The notes under the pieces are model-generated. The model was not told the DNA's origin. It made no database searches and worked only from the letters and a program-made list of their open reading frames with translations. This document shows positions 7,681-16,419 of a stretch of 64,000 bases of DNA, piece after piece. Both the position numbers and the translations under genes were made by a program. Origin of the DNA: Salinivibrio sp. ES.052 (GTDB taxonomy: Bacteria > Pseudomonadota > Gammaproteobacteria > Enterobacterales > Vibrionaceae); the NCBI RefSeq assembly GCF_900141775.1, contig NZ_FSRI01000001.1, positions 558,001 to 622,000 on the forward strand, read 5' to 3'. How positions within the stretch are numbered: the stretch's first letter is position 1; every line of letters begins with the position of its first letter.

Positions 7681-8937
7681 TTATCGCACAATCAGGCCGA
7701 GTAGGATGCCGACCACACCAAAGTCTGCGTCGCTAAAGGTGGTGTTGGCAAAGCCCAGATCGCCGAGCACTGGGAGCAAGAACACGGGCAGGAAGGTGAT
7801 CAGTAGGCCTTGCGCAAAGGCGCCTAAAATTGCGCCGCGTCGTCCGCCGGTGGCATTACCGAATACCCCTGCCGCTGCGCCGACGAAAAAGTGGGGCACC
7901 ACGCCTGGGATAATTACCGTAAGCCCCAGTATATAGAGCAAGAACATACCGACAAGCCCAGCAACAAAGCTCGATAAAAAGCCTACTAGCACCGCATTGG
8001 GCGCGTAGGGGAAGACCACGGGACAGTCGAGTGCTGGCTTGGCATTGGGTACCAGTTTGTCGGAAATCCCTTTAAACGCCGGCACAATCTCGGCAATCAC
8101 CATTCTTACCCCTTGCAAGATCACATACACCCCGCCTGCAAAGGTGATGGATTGCATTAATGCAAACATAAACCAGTGTTTACCATCACTCACCTCGCGC
8201 ACAAAGTCTCCGCCGGCAAACAGACACGTCACCATAAATATAATCCCCATGGTGAACGAGATAGCTACTGGCGTATCACGCAAGAACAACAGGCTTTTGG
8301 GCACGTCCATGTCTTCGGTGGAGTGGGCTTTGTTGCCAAACTTGCTGCCAATAAAGCCGGCTAACACGTAAGAGAGGGTTGAAAAGTGGCCAATGGCGAC
8401 TTCATCCGATCCCGTGACTTGTTGCATGTAGCGATGCGCGATGGCAGGGAAAAACACCATCACCGAGCCGACAACCACAGAGCCTAATGCGACCAATGGG
8501 ATGCCATCCATCCCGCTGGTGGAAAGAATCGCGGCGACCATCATCGACATAAACAAGGTGTGATGGCCGGTTAAAAAGATGAATTTCCACGGGGTTAAGC
8601 GTGCGATAAGAATGTTAACCAGCATGCCGAAGAACATGATCATTGCCATTTCCTTACCAAAGGCTTCTTGCGCAATGGAGACAATGGCTTCGTTGTTTGG
8701 CACCACGCCACTGATACCAAACGCATGCTGGAAAATGGTGGCAAAATCCCCGAGTGAGCTGACTACCAATGAGGCACCGGCTCCTAGGATCACAAAACCT
8801 AGAATAGTTTTGATGGTGCCTTTGATGCATTCAGTCGCGGGCTTTTTCTGGGCGATTAAACCAATCAGTGCAATCAAACCCACTAATACCGCGGGCTCAG
8901 AGAGCACGTCTTTCATCAGGAAGTTAAAAAAGGGCAT
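7681..8937 (-). CDS. PTS ascorbate-type permease IIC (UlaA/SgaT family)
   Basis: A 418-aa polytopic membrane protein. The N-terminus (FLMKDVLSEPAVLVGLIALI, then GLIAQKKP) and the GHHTLFMSMMVAAILS and GVVPHFFVGAAAGVFGN segments are typical of UlaA. The IIC family forms a homodimeric sugar channel in the inner membrane. It is the last gene of a IIA-IIB-IIC unit (12 bases after IIB). E. coli UlaA is about 465 aa; this version is shorter at the C-terminus. The E. coli ascorbate catabolic genes (lactonase, decarboxylase, epimerases) are not next to it, so the substrate may be another acidic or modified sugar. Confidence 0.85.
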   Translation of the reverse strand: MPFFNFLMKDVLSEPAVLVGLIALIGLIAQKKPATECIKGTIKTILGFVILGAGASLVVSSLGDFATIFQHAFGISGVVPNNEAIVSIAQEAFGKEMAMIMFFGMLVNILIARLTPWKFIFLTGHHTLFMSMMVAAILSTSGMDGIPLVALGSVVVGSVMVFFPAIAHRYMQQVTGSDEVAIGHFSTLSYVLAGFIGSKFGNKAHSTEDMDVPKSLLFLRDTPVAISFTMGIIFMVTCLFAGGDFVREVSDGKHWFMFALMQSITFAGGVYVILQGVRMVIAEIVPAFKGISDKLVPNAKPALDCPVVFPYAPNAVLVGFLSSFVAGLVGMFLLYILGLTVIIPGVVPHFFVGAAAGVFGNATGGRRGAILGAFAQGLLITFLPVFLLPVLGDLGFANTTFSDADFGVVGILLGLIVR

Positions 8938-8948
8938 AACGTCACTCC

Positions 8949-9236
8949 TTATAGGGCACCGAGTGCTTGTAGGGCCTCAGACAAGCGGGTTTTCATTGCC
9001 TCTTTGTCCACCATGTTGTCGAGTGCGACAATGCGCGGCGATACATTCATCGCTTGTAACTGCTGGGCGATATCGTTGGTGGCGACGAAAATATCGGCCT
9101 CTGTCCCAGAGACTGAGCCCAGATCGATATGGTCGACACTGGCGTCGACGCCAAGATCGTTGATGATTTTTTTGATGCTCATTTCCATCATTAGGCTGGT
9201 GCCAAGACCGTGGCCGCATACGACTGTGATTTTCAT
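8949..9236 (-). CDS. PTS ascorbate/lactose-type IIB subunit (UlaB-like)
   Basis: A 95-aa cytoplasmic IIB protein with the phospho-cysteine loop VVCGHGLGTSLMMEM at residues 5-19, the P-loop-like signature of the UlaB/CelA fold. The middle (EADIFVATNDIAQQL) and end (RIVALDNMVDKEAMKTRL) fit UlaB. It sits between the IIA and IIC genes on the same strand and would transfer phosphate from IIA to the incoming sugar. Start is the only in-frame ATG at a sensible position. Confidence 0.83.
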   Translation of the reverse strand: MKITVVCGHGLGTSLMMEMSIKKIINDLGVDASVDHIDLGSVSGTEADIFVATNDIAQQLQAMNVSPRIVALDNMVDKEAMKTRLSEALQALGAL

Positions 9237-9353
9237 AATTTAGACCTTCTATTTGGGTTAACAGGTGCATTTTCAGCATGTTCGTTGTTTTAAAGCCGAT
9301 AGCTAAGGGCGAGCCCTTTGTGTCTTTAAGTGTTGTTGCTACCGATGTAAGGG

Positions 9354-9797
9354 TTAGTAGTTGGCGATAATGGCTAATACTTCATCCACGTTGGTGGCGC
9401 GGCTGATCTGCGCGATGTGTGTGTCATTCATAAAAAGGTTCGCCAATTGGGAGATAGCCTCGACATGGCTATTACTGTCGGTGGCCGCGAGGGTGACTAG
9501 CACCTTAACCGGATCGTTTTCGGCGCTGTCAAAATTGACGCCGTTTTTGATCACTGTGATAGCCAGGGCGAGGCGGTTAACGCCATCCTCAGGGCGTGCG
9601 TGGGGCATCGCGATACCCGGGCCCACCACATAGTAGGGACCGATTTCTTGGTGTGAGCGATAAATCGCGTCGACATAGCTTGGCGCAATGGCACCGTTAT
9701 CTAAAAGAGCTGCGCAGGCTTTGTTGATGGCATCTTGCCAATCGTTGGCATCCTGGTGAATGCGGATAACGTCGGCGGTAATCAGATCTCGTAACAT
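9354..9797 (-). CDS. PTS ascorbate-type IIA subunit (UlaC-like)
   Basis: A 147-aa IIA protein when started at the ATG at 9797, which matches the UlaC N-terminus (MLRDLITADVIRIHQDANDW). The frame is open back to 9941, but that would cover the operator palindromes, so the longer start is unlikely. The phospho-histidine is in GPGIAMPHARPEDGVNRL. It is the first gene of the operon and would accept phosphate from HPr. Its promoter and the LacI-type operators lie at 9798-9941. The gap of 117 bases to the IIB gene is longer than usual for such operons. Confidence 0.85.
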   Translation of the reverse strand: MLRDLITADVIRIHQDANDWQDAINKACAALLDNGAIAPSYVDAIYRSHQEIGPYYVVGPGIAMPHARPEDGVNRLALAITVIKNGVNFDSAENDPVKVLVTLAATDSNSHVEAISQLANLFMNDTHIAQISRATNVDEVLAIIANY

Positions 9798-9891
9798 GGC
9801 TCTATCCGTTTTAAAGGTTTTATTAGGTTGTTGGAGAATTGTTGATAACTCTATCGCTGAAAACTGAGCAATAAATGGACAATGATCACAA

Positions 9892-9940
9892 ATGGTAGCG
9901 CTATCTGATAGCGCTACCATAAGATGTGATAGCGCTATCA
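9892..9940. promoter_or_regulatory. Triple TAGCGCTA operator of the ula-like PTS operon
   Basis: ATGGTAGCGCTATC and GATAGCGCTACCAT (9892-9905 and 9907-9920) form a perfect 29-base palindrome around one T. A third palindrome, TGATAGCGCTATCA, follows at 9927-9940. The three TAGCGCTA cores start at 9896, 9909 and 9930, so the last two are 21 bases, two helical turns, apart. The divergent LacI-family gene is the obvious regulator. Confidence 0.75.
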
Positions 9941-10055
9941 TTTTTTCTGTCTACCAATGCGTCATGCTACAAAGAGGCCATGCGGGGCAAGGATTAATCG
10001 CTGATGGCTGTGATAGGATACGGTGTCATAAAATGATGAGTAATCAATAGATACG

Positions 10056-11087
10056 ATGAGTGAACCAAGAAAACGACGCAATACGGGTAACGTTACGCTT
10101 GCGGATGTTGCCAAACAGGCTGGGGTAGGCACTATGACGGTTTCCAGGGTGTTGCGTACCCCGGATGCTGTCTCTGACAAATTGCGCGATAAGGTTCAAC
10201 GCGCCGTCGAGCAACTGGGTTATATTCCTAATAAAGCTGCGGGTGCCTTGGCATCAGCGCAAAGCTATGCCATTGCGTTGGTTATTCCTTCTCTATTGGA
10301 AAAGGCGTGCGCCTTGTTTTTGCCTCGTTTTCAACAGCGGCTGAATAAAGCGGGCTATCAATTGTTGCTGGGTTACAGTGATTATTCGGTCCAGCAGGAA
10401 GAGGATTTATTGGCCGGTTTTTTAGAAAGTCGGCCAGCGGCAGTGGTGCTATTTGGCAATGAGCATACTCAGCGTACCCATCAATTGCTTGAGATGGCCA
10501 ATGCGCCTGTCCTCGAAATTGCTGAGTCGCCTTCCATGAATAGCTATGCCAGCATGGGCAGCGACCCCCACGACATCGGCAAGCGCTGTACATCCCACCT
10601 TGTTAGTCAGGGCTTTCATCATATTGGTTTTATTGGTGCACGGGGCAACCATGCCACCTTGCAGCGCAAGCTACAGGGCTGGCAGGGCGCGATGATTGAG
10701 CACTATTTAACCCCTGACCATTTTCTGACAACGCATGAGGCACCATCGGCGCAATTGGGGGCAGAAGGGTTGGCGAAACTGTTGCTTCGCGATGCCACGT
10801 TGGACGCACTGGTATGTAGCCATGAAGAGATAGCTATCGGCGCGTTGTTTGAGTGTCACCGACGGGTGTTAAAAGTGCCGACCGATATCGCGATTATCAG
10901 CTTGGAGGGCTCCTCTATGAGTGAGCATGCCTTTCCGAGCTTAACGAGCGCTGAAATTGACTATCAATCCCTCGGCGTAAAGGCCGCGTCGGCCATTTTA
11001 CAAGCCATTGAAGGGCAACCGCTTACAGGCGCTCAAACTATTCCATTTAAACTCGCACATCGCGCCAGCACCGCGAGAAAAAATTAG
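10056..11087 (+). CDS. LacI/GntR-type repressor of the ula-like PTS
   Basis: A 343-aa LacI-family protein. Residues about 14-60 are the helix-turn-helix and hinge (VTLADVAKQAGVGTMTVSRV, then LGYIPNKAAGALAS). A periplasmic-binding-protein-like effector domain follows (AIALVIPSLLEKACALFLPR). The TMTVSRVLRTPDAVSD form is that of the GntR (gluconate repressor) subgroup. It is divergent from the PTS operon and faces the AGCGCT-centred palindromes at 9892-9940, its probable operators. The ligand is unknown: in this subgroup it can be a sugar acid or a sugar phosphate. The ribosome site before the ATG is weak. Confidence 0.85.
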   Translation: MSEPRKRRNTGNVTLADVAKQAGVGTMTVSRVLRTPDAVSDKLRDKVQRAVEQLGYIPNKAAGALASAQSYAIALVIPSLLEKACALFLPRFQQRLNKAGYQLLLGYSDYSVQQEEDLLAGFLESRPAAVVLFGNEHTQRTHQLLEMANAPVLEIAESPSMNSYASMGSDPHDIGKRCTSHLVSQGFHHIGFIGARGNHATLQRKLQGWQGAMIEHYLTPDHFLTTHEAPSAQLGAEGLAKLLLRDATLDALVCSHEEIAIGALFECHRRVLKVPTDIAIISLEGSSMSEHAFPSLTSAEIDYQSLGVKAASAILQAIEGQPLTGAQTIPFKLAHRASTARKN

Positions 11088-11104
11088 TTTTGGGCTGTTT
11101 TAGC

Positions 11105-11118
11105 GGGACAGGCACTTT
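11105..11118 (+). repeat. REP core copy (GGGACAGGCACTTT)
   Basis: First copy in the window of the dispersed repeat with core GGGACAGNCAC and TTT tail. It lies 18 bases past the LacI-type gene stop. Confidence 0.7.
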
Positions 11119-11143
11119 AGTGCAAAGAGCACAGTATGGTTTT

Positions 11144-11178
11144 GACAGGACAGGACAGGACAGGACAGGACAGGACAG
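11144..11178 (+). repeat. Pentanucleotide tandem repeat, GACAG x7
   Basis: Seven exact GACAG units fill 11144-11178, in a gap that already holds a GGGACAGGCAC repeat. The unit is part of that repeat's core, so the array probably grew by slippage from one. It is intergenic here. Confidence 0.85.
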
Positions 11179-11283
11179 GCGCGAACGCGTTACGAGGAGT
11201 AGTGAGTGGAAAGTGTTCGGCCAAGCGTGAGCAACGCCGAACACGTTTGATAACGAAAGGCTATGCCTAGCCGTTATGTGCCT

Positions 11284-12504
11284 TTAGTGACTAAGATCGA
11301 CCAAAGGCTCTGACTTTAGTTGGACTTTTTGTTTTTTCATGATTTTGGCTACATTGTCGACGGCTTGACTGACGTCTTCCGCACTCGTTAACACGGTGTA
11401 CTCAAGATCGAAATGTTTTTGTTCGCCAGCTTTTATGGTCGGCACTAGGCCTAACGGTCGTTGATATTTTGTATTATACGCATAGCTTGTACCAGGCTCG
11501 ATTCCCGTTACATAGCCCTGTTTTAATGTGTCAGTATTTTTCCAAATTGTTAGTACTGGGAGCTGCTCGGTTTTAAATCGCATCGACACACCAGAGTTGG
11601 CATCTTTATTGTGTAAAACAGCAAGAGAGTTGCCTTCTGGGTCACTAATGGGCTTTAAATTAAATACCATTTCATCAAAATCTTTTGTTGGCCCTAAATA
11701 GGTTTGCCAGCTTTTAAGTCCACCTTTTGCATAGTCATTAAATGGAGATATTTCACTTGCTGCTGCATGGACTTTGGCGCCTTTTTCTAGGATGGGTTTA
11801 CCAAAGTTTGAGTGGTAGATGATTTGATATTCATCGTCGTAATCAGCTTTGTTGGTGAGCGTATCGTTTATTGAGAAGGAATTTTCGCCAGGAATGATAT
11901 TCAAACGCGTTTCTGTCGAAAGGTTTGATTTTTTAAAGGTACTCTCTGCAACAACCCCGGTGACAGTAATTGTATGTGGGGCTTCATCGTCTATTTCGAC
12001 TTTCACCAGTGAGGCGGGAGTGTTTTGAACCCGCCCATGAAGGCTGAGCAATTGCCCATTGTCATCAACACCAGGGTGACCTGTCCATTCGTATCCACAG
12101 CGAACTAGCATTTCATTGAAGCCATCTAGCCAGCCAAGGCCGTTTCTGCTTTCAAGATCAATAAAAGCTGGATTGACTATCTCTTTGACGGGTGAATCCC
12201 ATCCAAGAATCCGCTTACCCTCCTTGCGCACCTGGTAGATACCCATACCTCGAGTCGGTACCAGCGTCAGTTCTAATTCACCGTTATCGATGGTGATAAT
12301 GTCCACGCCACTTTGTTTACCTGTATTGAGTCGCTTTTTTTCAATTGAAAAGGGGATTGTAGTGTTAATTCCAAGTTCTTGCGCCGATGTTTTCCAATGA
12401 TCCACGTAGGTGTTAGTTGCGCTATCGGTGAGTACAAATTCTGCTGAAAGGGCGTAGATAGGTGTGAGTAGAGCAACAGTTGCCAGGACGTTTTTGATTA
12501 TCAT
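11284..12504 (-). CDS. Exported DUF4432 (aldose-epimerase-like) protein
   Basis: A 406-aa protein when started at the ATG at 12504, which has GAGGA eight bases upstream; an earlier ATG at 12519 overlaps that site. The N-terminus (IKNVLATVALLTPIYALSA) is a signal peptide, so the protein acts in the periplasm. The body has the beta-sandwich sequence pattern of aldose 1-epimerase relatives of DUF4432: ELTLVPTRGMGIYQV, LLSLHGRVQNTPAS, YHSNFGKPIL and GIEPGTSYAYN. These supply probable His and Glu active-site residues. Most DUF4432 proteins are cytoplasmic; export is unusual. A sugar mutarotase or lyase role is possible. An AGCTGAA/TTCAGCT palindrome upstream suggests sugar-responsive control. Confidence 0.75.
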   Translation of the reverse strand: MIIKNVLATVALLTPIYALSAEFVLTDSATNTYVDHWKTSAQELGINTTIPFSIEKKRLNTGKQSGVDIITIDNGELELTLVPTRGMGIYQVRKEGKRILGWDSPVKEIVNPAFIDLESRNGLGWLDGFNEMLVRCGYEWTGHPGVDDNGQLLSLHGRVQNTPASLVKVEIDDEAPHTITVTGVVAESTFKKSNLSTETRLNIIPGENSFSINDTLTNKADYDDEYQIIYHSNFGKPILEKGAKVHAAASEISPFNDYAKGGLKSWQTYLGPTKDFDEMVFNLKPISDPEGNSLAVLHNKDANSGVSMRFKTEQLPVLTIWKNTDTLKQGYVTGIEPGTSYAYNTKYQRPLGLVPTIKAGEQKHFDLEYTVLTSAEDVSQAVDNVAKIMKKQKVQLKSEPLVDLSH

Positions 12505-12530
12505 CTTAGTCTTCCTCATTTGTTGTGTTT

Positions 12531-12548
12531 AGCTGAATCGTTTCAGCT
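12531..12548. promoter_or_regulatory. LacI/Cra-type operator upstream of the DUF4432 gene
   Basis: AGCTGAA (12531-12537) and TTCAGCT (12542-12548) flank TCGT. The CG-centred TGAATCG-TTCA form matches operators of the LacI/GalR family, and the Cra (FruR) consensus well. It lies 27-44 bases upstream of the start codon. Confidence 0.6.
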
Positions 12549-12674
12549 TAAATGCTACGCTCATTATTTGAACAGACAAATTGCTGAAAGTGACCTTGTG
12601 ATTCAGCTCTTTAATTTTTATTAACTGATTTTGAATCATGAGTGCTGACTCACGTTCAGCATTACACAGTTAGC

Positions 12675-12728
12675 GGGAATTATCGGGACAGGCACTTTGG
12701 AGGGGAATTATCGGGACAGGCACTTTGG
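12675..12728 (+). repeat. Tandem 26-bp repeats containing REP cores
   Basis: A 26-base unit starting GGGAATTATCGGGACAGG occurs at 12675-12700 and, identically, at 12703-12728. Each contains GGGACAGGCACTTT (12685-12698 and 12713-12726). It lies between the DUF4432 promoter and the small gene at 12799. Confidence 0.8.
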
Positions 12729-12798
12729 GTTAGGTGACTTAGGGGTGGTAAAGTTAACATACAGCAGAGTGGTTCTCGGTATTTGAAGGAGACAACCT

Positions 12799-13008
12799 AT
12801 GGCTGAGCATGACACAGAAAAGACCATCCCCGAGCGTGACCAGCGGCGGTTTGCGGTGTCGGCTAACCGAGCCAAAGCGAGTCATCGTATTCGCTACGTC
12901 GAGACGGGCGGTGCCGTGGTGGATAATGAAGAGTGCACTTTTTGCCAAGCGGTGCCGGGGTTGAGTGAACCACGGAAAGCAGACGAAGAAGCCGAACGCG
13001 ATAATTAA
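12799..13008 (+). CDS. Small conserved-looking protein of unknown function, 69 aa
   Basis: I do not recognise this protein. It starts at ATG 12799 with GAAGGAG six to seven bases upstream, a strong ribosome site that argues for a real gene. The product is hydrophilic and highly charged (RDQRRFAVSANRAKASHRIR), with a single pair of cysteines as CTFC. It has no signal peptide or membrane segment. The Cys pair could bind zinc with other residues. REP copies lie on both sides (12713-12726 and 13015-13030), leaving it an island between the DUF4432 gene and the ribose operon. Confidence 0.6.
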   Translation: MAEHDTEKTIPERDQRRFAVSANRAKASHRIRYVETGGAVVDNEECTFCQAVPGLSEPRKADEEAERDN

Positions 13009-13014
13009 ATTAAC

Positions 13015-13089
13015 GGGACAGGCACTTTTTCTCGCCTCTCTCATTCAACATGTAGTGCCCGCATGCTCGGATATTCTCGGGACAGTCAC
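13015..13089 (+). repeat. Two REP cores
   Basis: GGGACAGGCACTTTTT at 13015-13030 begins seven bases after the 69-aa gene's stop. GGGACAGTCAC lies at 13079-13089, in the same orientation but with T at the variable position. Confidence 0.7.
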
Positions 13090-13197
13090 CTCACGTTTCG
13101 TCATATCACTTTCTTCCTCTAGCACGTACCAACACAGGCTGTGTGATTTATCTCTCTCTTTACTAATGATTCCAATATCAATAGTCGATCCCCCTCA

Positions 13198-13218
13198 CAT
13201 CTGTGATGTTTACAGATG
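13198..13218. promoter_or_regulatory. CRP-like inverted repeat upstream of rbsD
   Basis: CATCTGT (13198-13204) and ACAGATG (13212-13218) form an inverted repeat containing TGTGA. It resembles a degenerate CRP site about 150 bases before rbsD. Ribose operons are commonly cAMP-CRP dependent. Confidence 0.35.
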
Positions 13219-13253
13219 GTGAAATTTTTCTTTCATCTGCATTATTTGCTCAT

Positions 13254-13269
13254 ATCGAAACGTTTCGAT
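13254..13269. promoter_or_regulatory. rbsO: RbsR operator
   Basis: ATCGAAACGTTTCGAT is a perfect 16-base palindrome about 93 bases upstream of rbsD. It matches the known E. coli RbsR operator core (CGAAACGTTTCG). The cognate repressor is encoded at the end of this operon. Confidence 0.85.
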
Positions 13270-13361
13270 GGCGTTTTCTCTCAGGAAAACGCCAATCACA
13301 AGAAAACGTGCCAGCGCACAGTGAGCGCTGATTAAGTCCATCGTGAGTGAGAAGGTGATGA

Positions 13362-13781
13362 ATGAATAAGCATGGTTTGCTCCATCCAGAGCTTGCACAG
13401 CTCGTAACCCAAATCGGGCACACCGATGAATTGACGGTGTGTGATGCGGGGCTGCCGATCCCCAACTCGGTGACGCGTATTGATTTGGCGCTAATCCAAG
13501 GGGTGCCGAGCTTTATGCAGACGGTCGAGGCGGTGTTAACTCACACTTGCATTGAGTCGGTGGTGATTGCAGAAGAACTTGCAGCGGTCAGCCCGGCGTT
13601 ACATCAAGCCTTGCTTGCGCGATTAGAGCAAGAGAGTGCTGCGCGTCAGCAGCCGATCACTGTGACCACGATCAGCCACGAGGCGTTTAAAGCACGCACG
13701 GTGCAGAGCAAAGCGGTGGTGCGCACCGGAGAGTGCACGCCTTATGCCAATGTGATTTTTCAAGCCGGTGTCACCTTTTAG
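13362..13781 (+). CDS. rbsD: D-ribose pyranase
   Basis: A 139-aa cytoplasmic enzyme converting beta-pyranose to beta-furanose ribose, ahead of ribokinase. It aligns along its length with RbsD: the N-terminal [18 protein letters not shown] carries the catalytic His and Asp, the middle has [20 protein letters not shown], and the C-terminus is the invariant [17 protein letters not shown]. It is the first gene of rbsDACBKR, 23 bases before rbsA. GAAGGTGATGA precedes the ATG. Confidence 0.96.
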   Translation: MNKHGLLHPELAQLVTQIGHTDELTVCDAGLPIPNSVTRIDLALIQGVPSFMQTVEAVLTHTCIESVVIAEELAAVSPALHQALLARLEQESAARQQPITVTTISHEAFKARTVQSKAVVRTGECTPYANVIFQAGVTF

Positions 13782-13804
13782 GTGGGCCTAAGCGAGTAAC
13801 CACA

Positions 13805-15310
13805 ATGACGCAACCTATCTTACAACTCCGCCAAGTCGTAAAAACCTTTCCCGGGGTGCGCGCCCTCGATGAGGCGAGCTTAAATGTCTATCCCGGCGAG
13901 GTAATGGCGCTACTCGGTGAAAATGGCGCGGGCAAGTCCACGTTGATGAAGGTACTCACCGGGATTTATCACGCCGACAGTGGCGACGTTAACTATCAAG
14001 GTGAGTCGGTTTCGTTTAAAGGCCCACGTGATTCGCAGCAAGCGGGGATCAGTATTATTCACCAAGAGCTCAATTTGATCCCAGAGCTGACCATTGCAGA
14101 GAACATCTTCTTAGGCCGCGAGTTTACTAACCGGTTTGGCAAGATTGATTGGACCAAGATGGCTGAAGAAGCCGATAAGCTGCTGGCGCGTTTAAATGTG
14201 AAAGCACGTGGCACTACGCCACTTGGCAGCTTGAGTTTAGGTGAGCAGCAGATGGTGGAAATAGCCAAAGCGCTGTCGTTTGAGTCGCAGGTGATCATTA
14301 TGGATGAGCCGACCGATGCTTTGACCGACACCGAAACCGCCTCGCTGTTTGCGGTGATCAACGAGCTGCGAGCGCAAGGCTGCGGCATTGTTTATATCTC
14401 TCACCGACTAAAAGAAATTTTTGAGATTTGCGATCGGATCACCGTGTTACGTGATGGCAAGTTTATTGGTGAGTGTCCCGTGAGTGATACCGATGAAGAT
14501 GGCCTGATTGAAATGATGGTGGGCCGCAAACTCGCCGAACAATATCCGCGAAGCGACGTCACTCCTGATGGGATAAGCCTTGAGGTGGAAAATGTCAGCG
14601 GCCACGGGGTGGAAGAGGTGAGTTTTCAGCTACATCGTAGTGAAATCCTGGGTGTATCGGGCCTGATGGGCGCCGGGCGCACGGAGTTAATGAAAATTAT
14701 CTATGGCGCCGTGCCGCGTGAAGCTGGCGTGATCCGACTTGATGGCAAGGTGATTAACCCAGTGAGTCCGCAAGATGCGCTGGCCAACGGCATTGCTTAC
14801 ATCTCTGAAGACCGCAAAGGCGAGGGCTTGGTGCTGGGTTTATCGGTGAAAGACAACATGTCGCTCAGTGCACTCGATAAGCTCACCCATTGGGGAAAAA
14901 TACAGCCGCGTGATGAAGTGATGGCGGTGGATGATTTTATTCGCCTTTTTAACATCAAAACCCCCACCCGCGAGCAAATCATTGGCAACTTATCGGGCGG
15001 GAATCAGCAGAAAGTGGCGATCGCCAAAGGGCTGATGACCAAACCGAAAGTGCTGATCTTGGATGAGCCGACGCGGGGTGTCGATGTCGGTGCCAAAAAA
15101 GAGATTTATCAGCTAATTAACCAATTTAAAGCCGAGGGCATGAGCATCATCTTGGTGTCATCAGAAATGCCCGAAGTGCTTGGCATGAGCGACCGCATTC
15201 TAGTGATGCACGAAGGCCGCGTATGCGGTGAGTTTGATGCCAAAGACGCTAACCAAGAAACTCTGCTTGCCTGTGCGGTAGGCAAAGATGCCAATGAGGA
15301 TGCAGCATGA
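13805..15310 (+). CDS. rbsA: Ribose ABC transporter ATP-binding protein
   Basis: A 501-aa double ATPase that powers ribose import, bound to RbsC at the inner membrane. The first nucleotide-binding domain has Walker A GENGAGKS, signature [11 protein letters not shown] and Walker [12 protein letters not shown]. The second has a degenerate Walker A (GLMGAGRTE), then [15 protein letters not shown] and [20 protein letters not shown]. This asymmetry is normal for sugar ATPases of the RbsA/MglA type. The frame is open upstream to 13733 inside rbsD, but homology starts at ATG 13805. The stop overlaps the rbsC start (ATGA). Confidence 0.96.
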   Translation: MTQPILQLRQVVKTFPGVRALDEASLNVYPGEVMALLGENGAGKSTLMKVLTGIYHADSGDVNYQGESVSFKGPRDSQQAGISIIHQELNLIPELTIAENIFLGREFTNRFGKIDWTKMAEEADKLLARLNVKARGTTPLGSLSLGEQQMVEIAKALSFESQVIIMDEPTDALTDTETASLFAVINELRAQGCGIVYISHRLKEIFEICDRITVLRDGKFIGECPVSDTDEDGLIEMMVGRKLAEQYPRSDVTPDGISLEVENVSGHGVEEVSFQLHRSEILGVSGLMGAGRTELMKIIYGAVPREAGVIRLDGKVINPVSPQDALANGIAYISEDRKGEGLVLGLSVKDNMSLSALDKLTHWGKIQPRDEVMAVDDFIRLFNIKTPTREQIIGNLSGGNQQKVAIAKGLMTKPKVLILDEPTRGVDVGAKKEIYQLINQFKAEGMSIILVSSEMPEVLGMSDRILVMHEGRVCGEFDAKDANQETLLACAVGKDANEDAA

Positions 15311-16296
15311 GTGAGAATGCAATGAATAAGTCCCAGCCGTCAGAAGATGGACGTAAACCCCTGTTCAGTAAAGCGTGGTTGATTGAGCAAAAATCGCTCA
15401 TTGCCTTGTTGGTGCTGATCGTGGTGATGTCATTTTTAAACAGCAACTTTTTCATGGTCGACAACCTGCTTAACATCCTGCGTCAAACCTCGGTAAACGC
15501 CATTATCGCCGTGGGGATGACATTGGTAATTTTAACCGCGGGTATCGACTTGAGTGTTGGTTCGGTGTTGGCGCTGTGCGGGGCGTTTGCCGCCAGCTTG
15601 ATTGCGGTCGAAGTGCCAGTGTTAGTCGCAGTGCCCACCGCTTTGTTTGCGGGCGCGGCGATTGGTGCCATGACAGGCGTCGTGGTGGCTAAAGGCAAGG
15701 TGCAGGCGTTTATTGCCACCTTGGTAGCAATGACTCTCTATCGTGGTGTCACCATGGTGTATACCGATGGTCGTCCCATCTCAACGGGCTTTACTGATAC
15801 CGCGGATGCGTTTGCCTGGTTTGGTACCGGCTACCTGTTGGGCATTCCCGTCCCCGTGTGGCTGATGGCAATCGTGTTTATCGGCGCGTGGTATCTGCTC
15901 AATCACACCCGTTTTGGCCGTTATATTTACGCACTTGGTGGCAATGAATCTGCGGCGCGGTTATCGGGCATTAATGTCGATCGAATCAAGGTGGGCGTGT
16001 ATAGCCTGTGTGGCATGCTCGCGGCCCTGGCAGGGATCATCGTCACCTCGCGCCTGTCCTCCGGACAACCGACAGCCGGTGCTGGCTATGAGCTTGATGC
16101 CATTGCGGCAGTGGTGCTGGGTGGCACCAGCTTGATGGGCGGTAAAGGCAAGATCATGGGCACATTGATTGGTGCGCTGATTATCGGCTTTTTGAACAAC
16201 GCTCTTAACCTGCTGGACGTGTCGTCTTACTACCAAATGATTGCCAAAGCAGTGGTGATTCTGCTCGCCGTGCTGGTGGATAACAAAAACAAATAG
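15307..16296 (+). CDS. rbsC: Ribose ABC transporter permease
   Basis: A 329-aa inner-membrane channel for ribose with about eight to ten hydrophobic helices. It carries the conserved [21 protein letters not shown] segment and a C-terminal [25 protein letters not shown] coupling region. The start overlaps the rbsA stop, indicating translational coupling. In E. coli rbsB follows closely; here a 123-base gap carrying two REP cores separates them, which could alter the mRNA end or stability of the upstream part. Confidence 0.95.
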   Translation: MSENAMNKSQPSEDGRKPLFSKAWLIEQKSLIALLVLIVVMSFLNSNFFMVDNLLNILRQTSVNAIIAVGMTLVILTAGIDLSVGSVLALCGAFAASLIAVEVPVLVAVPTALFAGAAIGAMTGVVVAKGKVQAFIATLVAMTLYRGVTMVYTDGRPISTGFTDTADAFAWFGTGYLLGIPVPVWLMAIVFIGAWYLLNHTRFGRYIYALGGNESAARLSGINVDRIKVGVYSLCGMLAALAGIIVTSRLSSGQPTAGAGYELDAIAAVVLGGTSLMGGKGKIMGTLIGALIIGFLNNALNLLDVSSYYQMIAKAVVILLAVLVDNKNK

Positions 16297-16324
16297 CGGT
16301 TTGAGACAAAGCTTTTAGCTTATT

Positions 16325-16361
16325 GGGACAGGCACTTTAAGTTAGCGGGACAGACACTTTT
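16325..16361 (+). repeat. Two REP cores between rbsC and rbsB
   Basis: GGGACAGGCACTTT at 16325-16338 and GGGACAGACACTTTT at 16347-16361 are direct copies differing at the variable position (G versus A). They sit inside the ribose operon, in the intercistronic gap. Confidence 0.8.
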
Positions 16362-16419
16362 ATTTCTGTTTAATTAGTAAGTAAAAACAATACCCTACAA
16401 ACACAAAAGGACTGAACGC

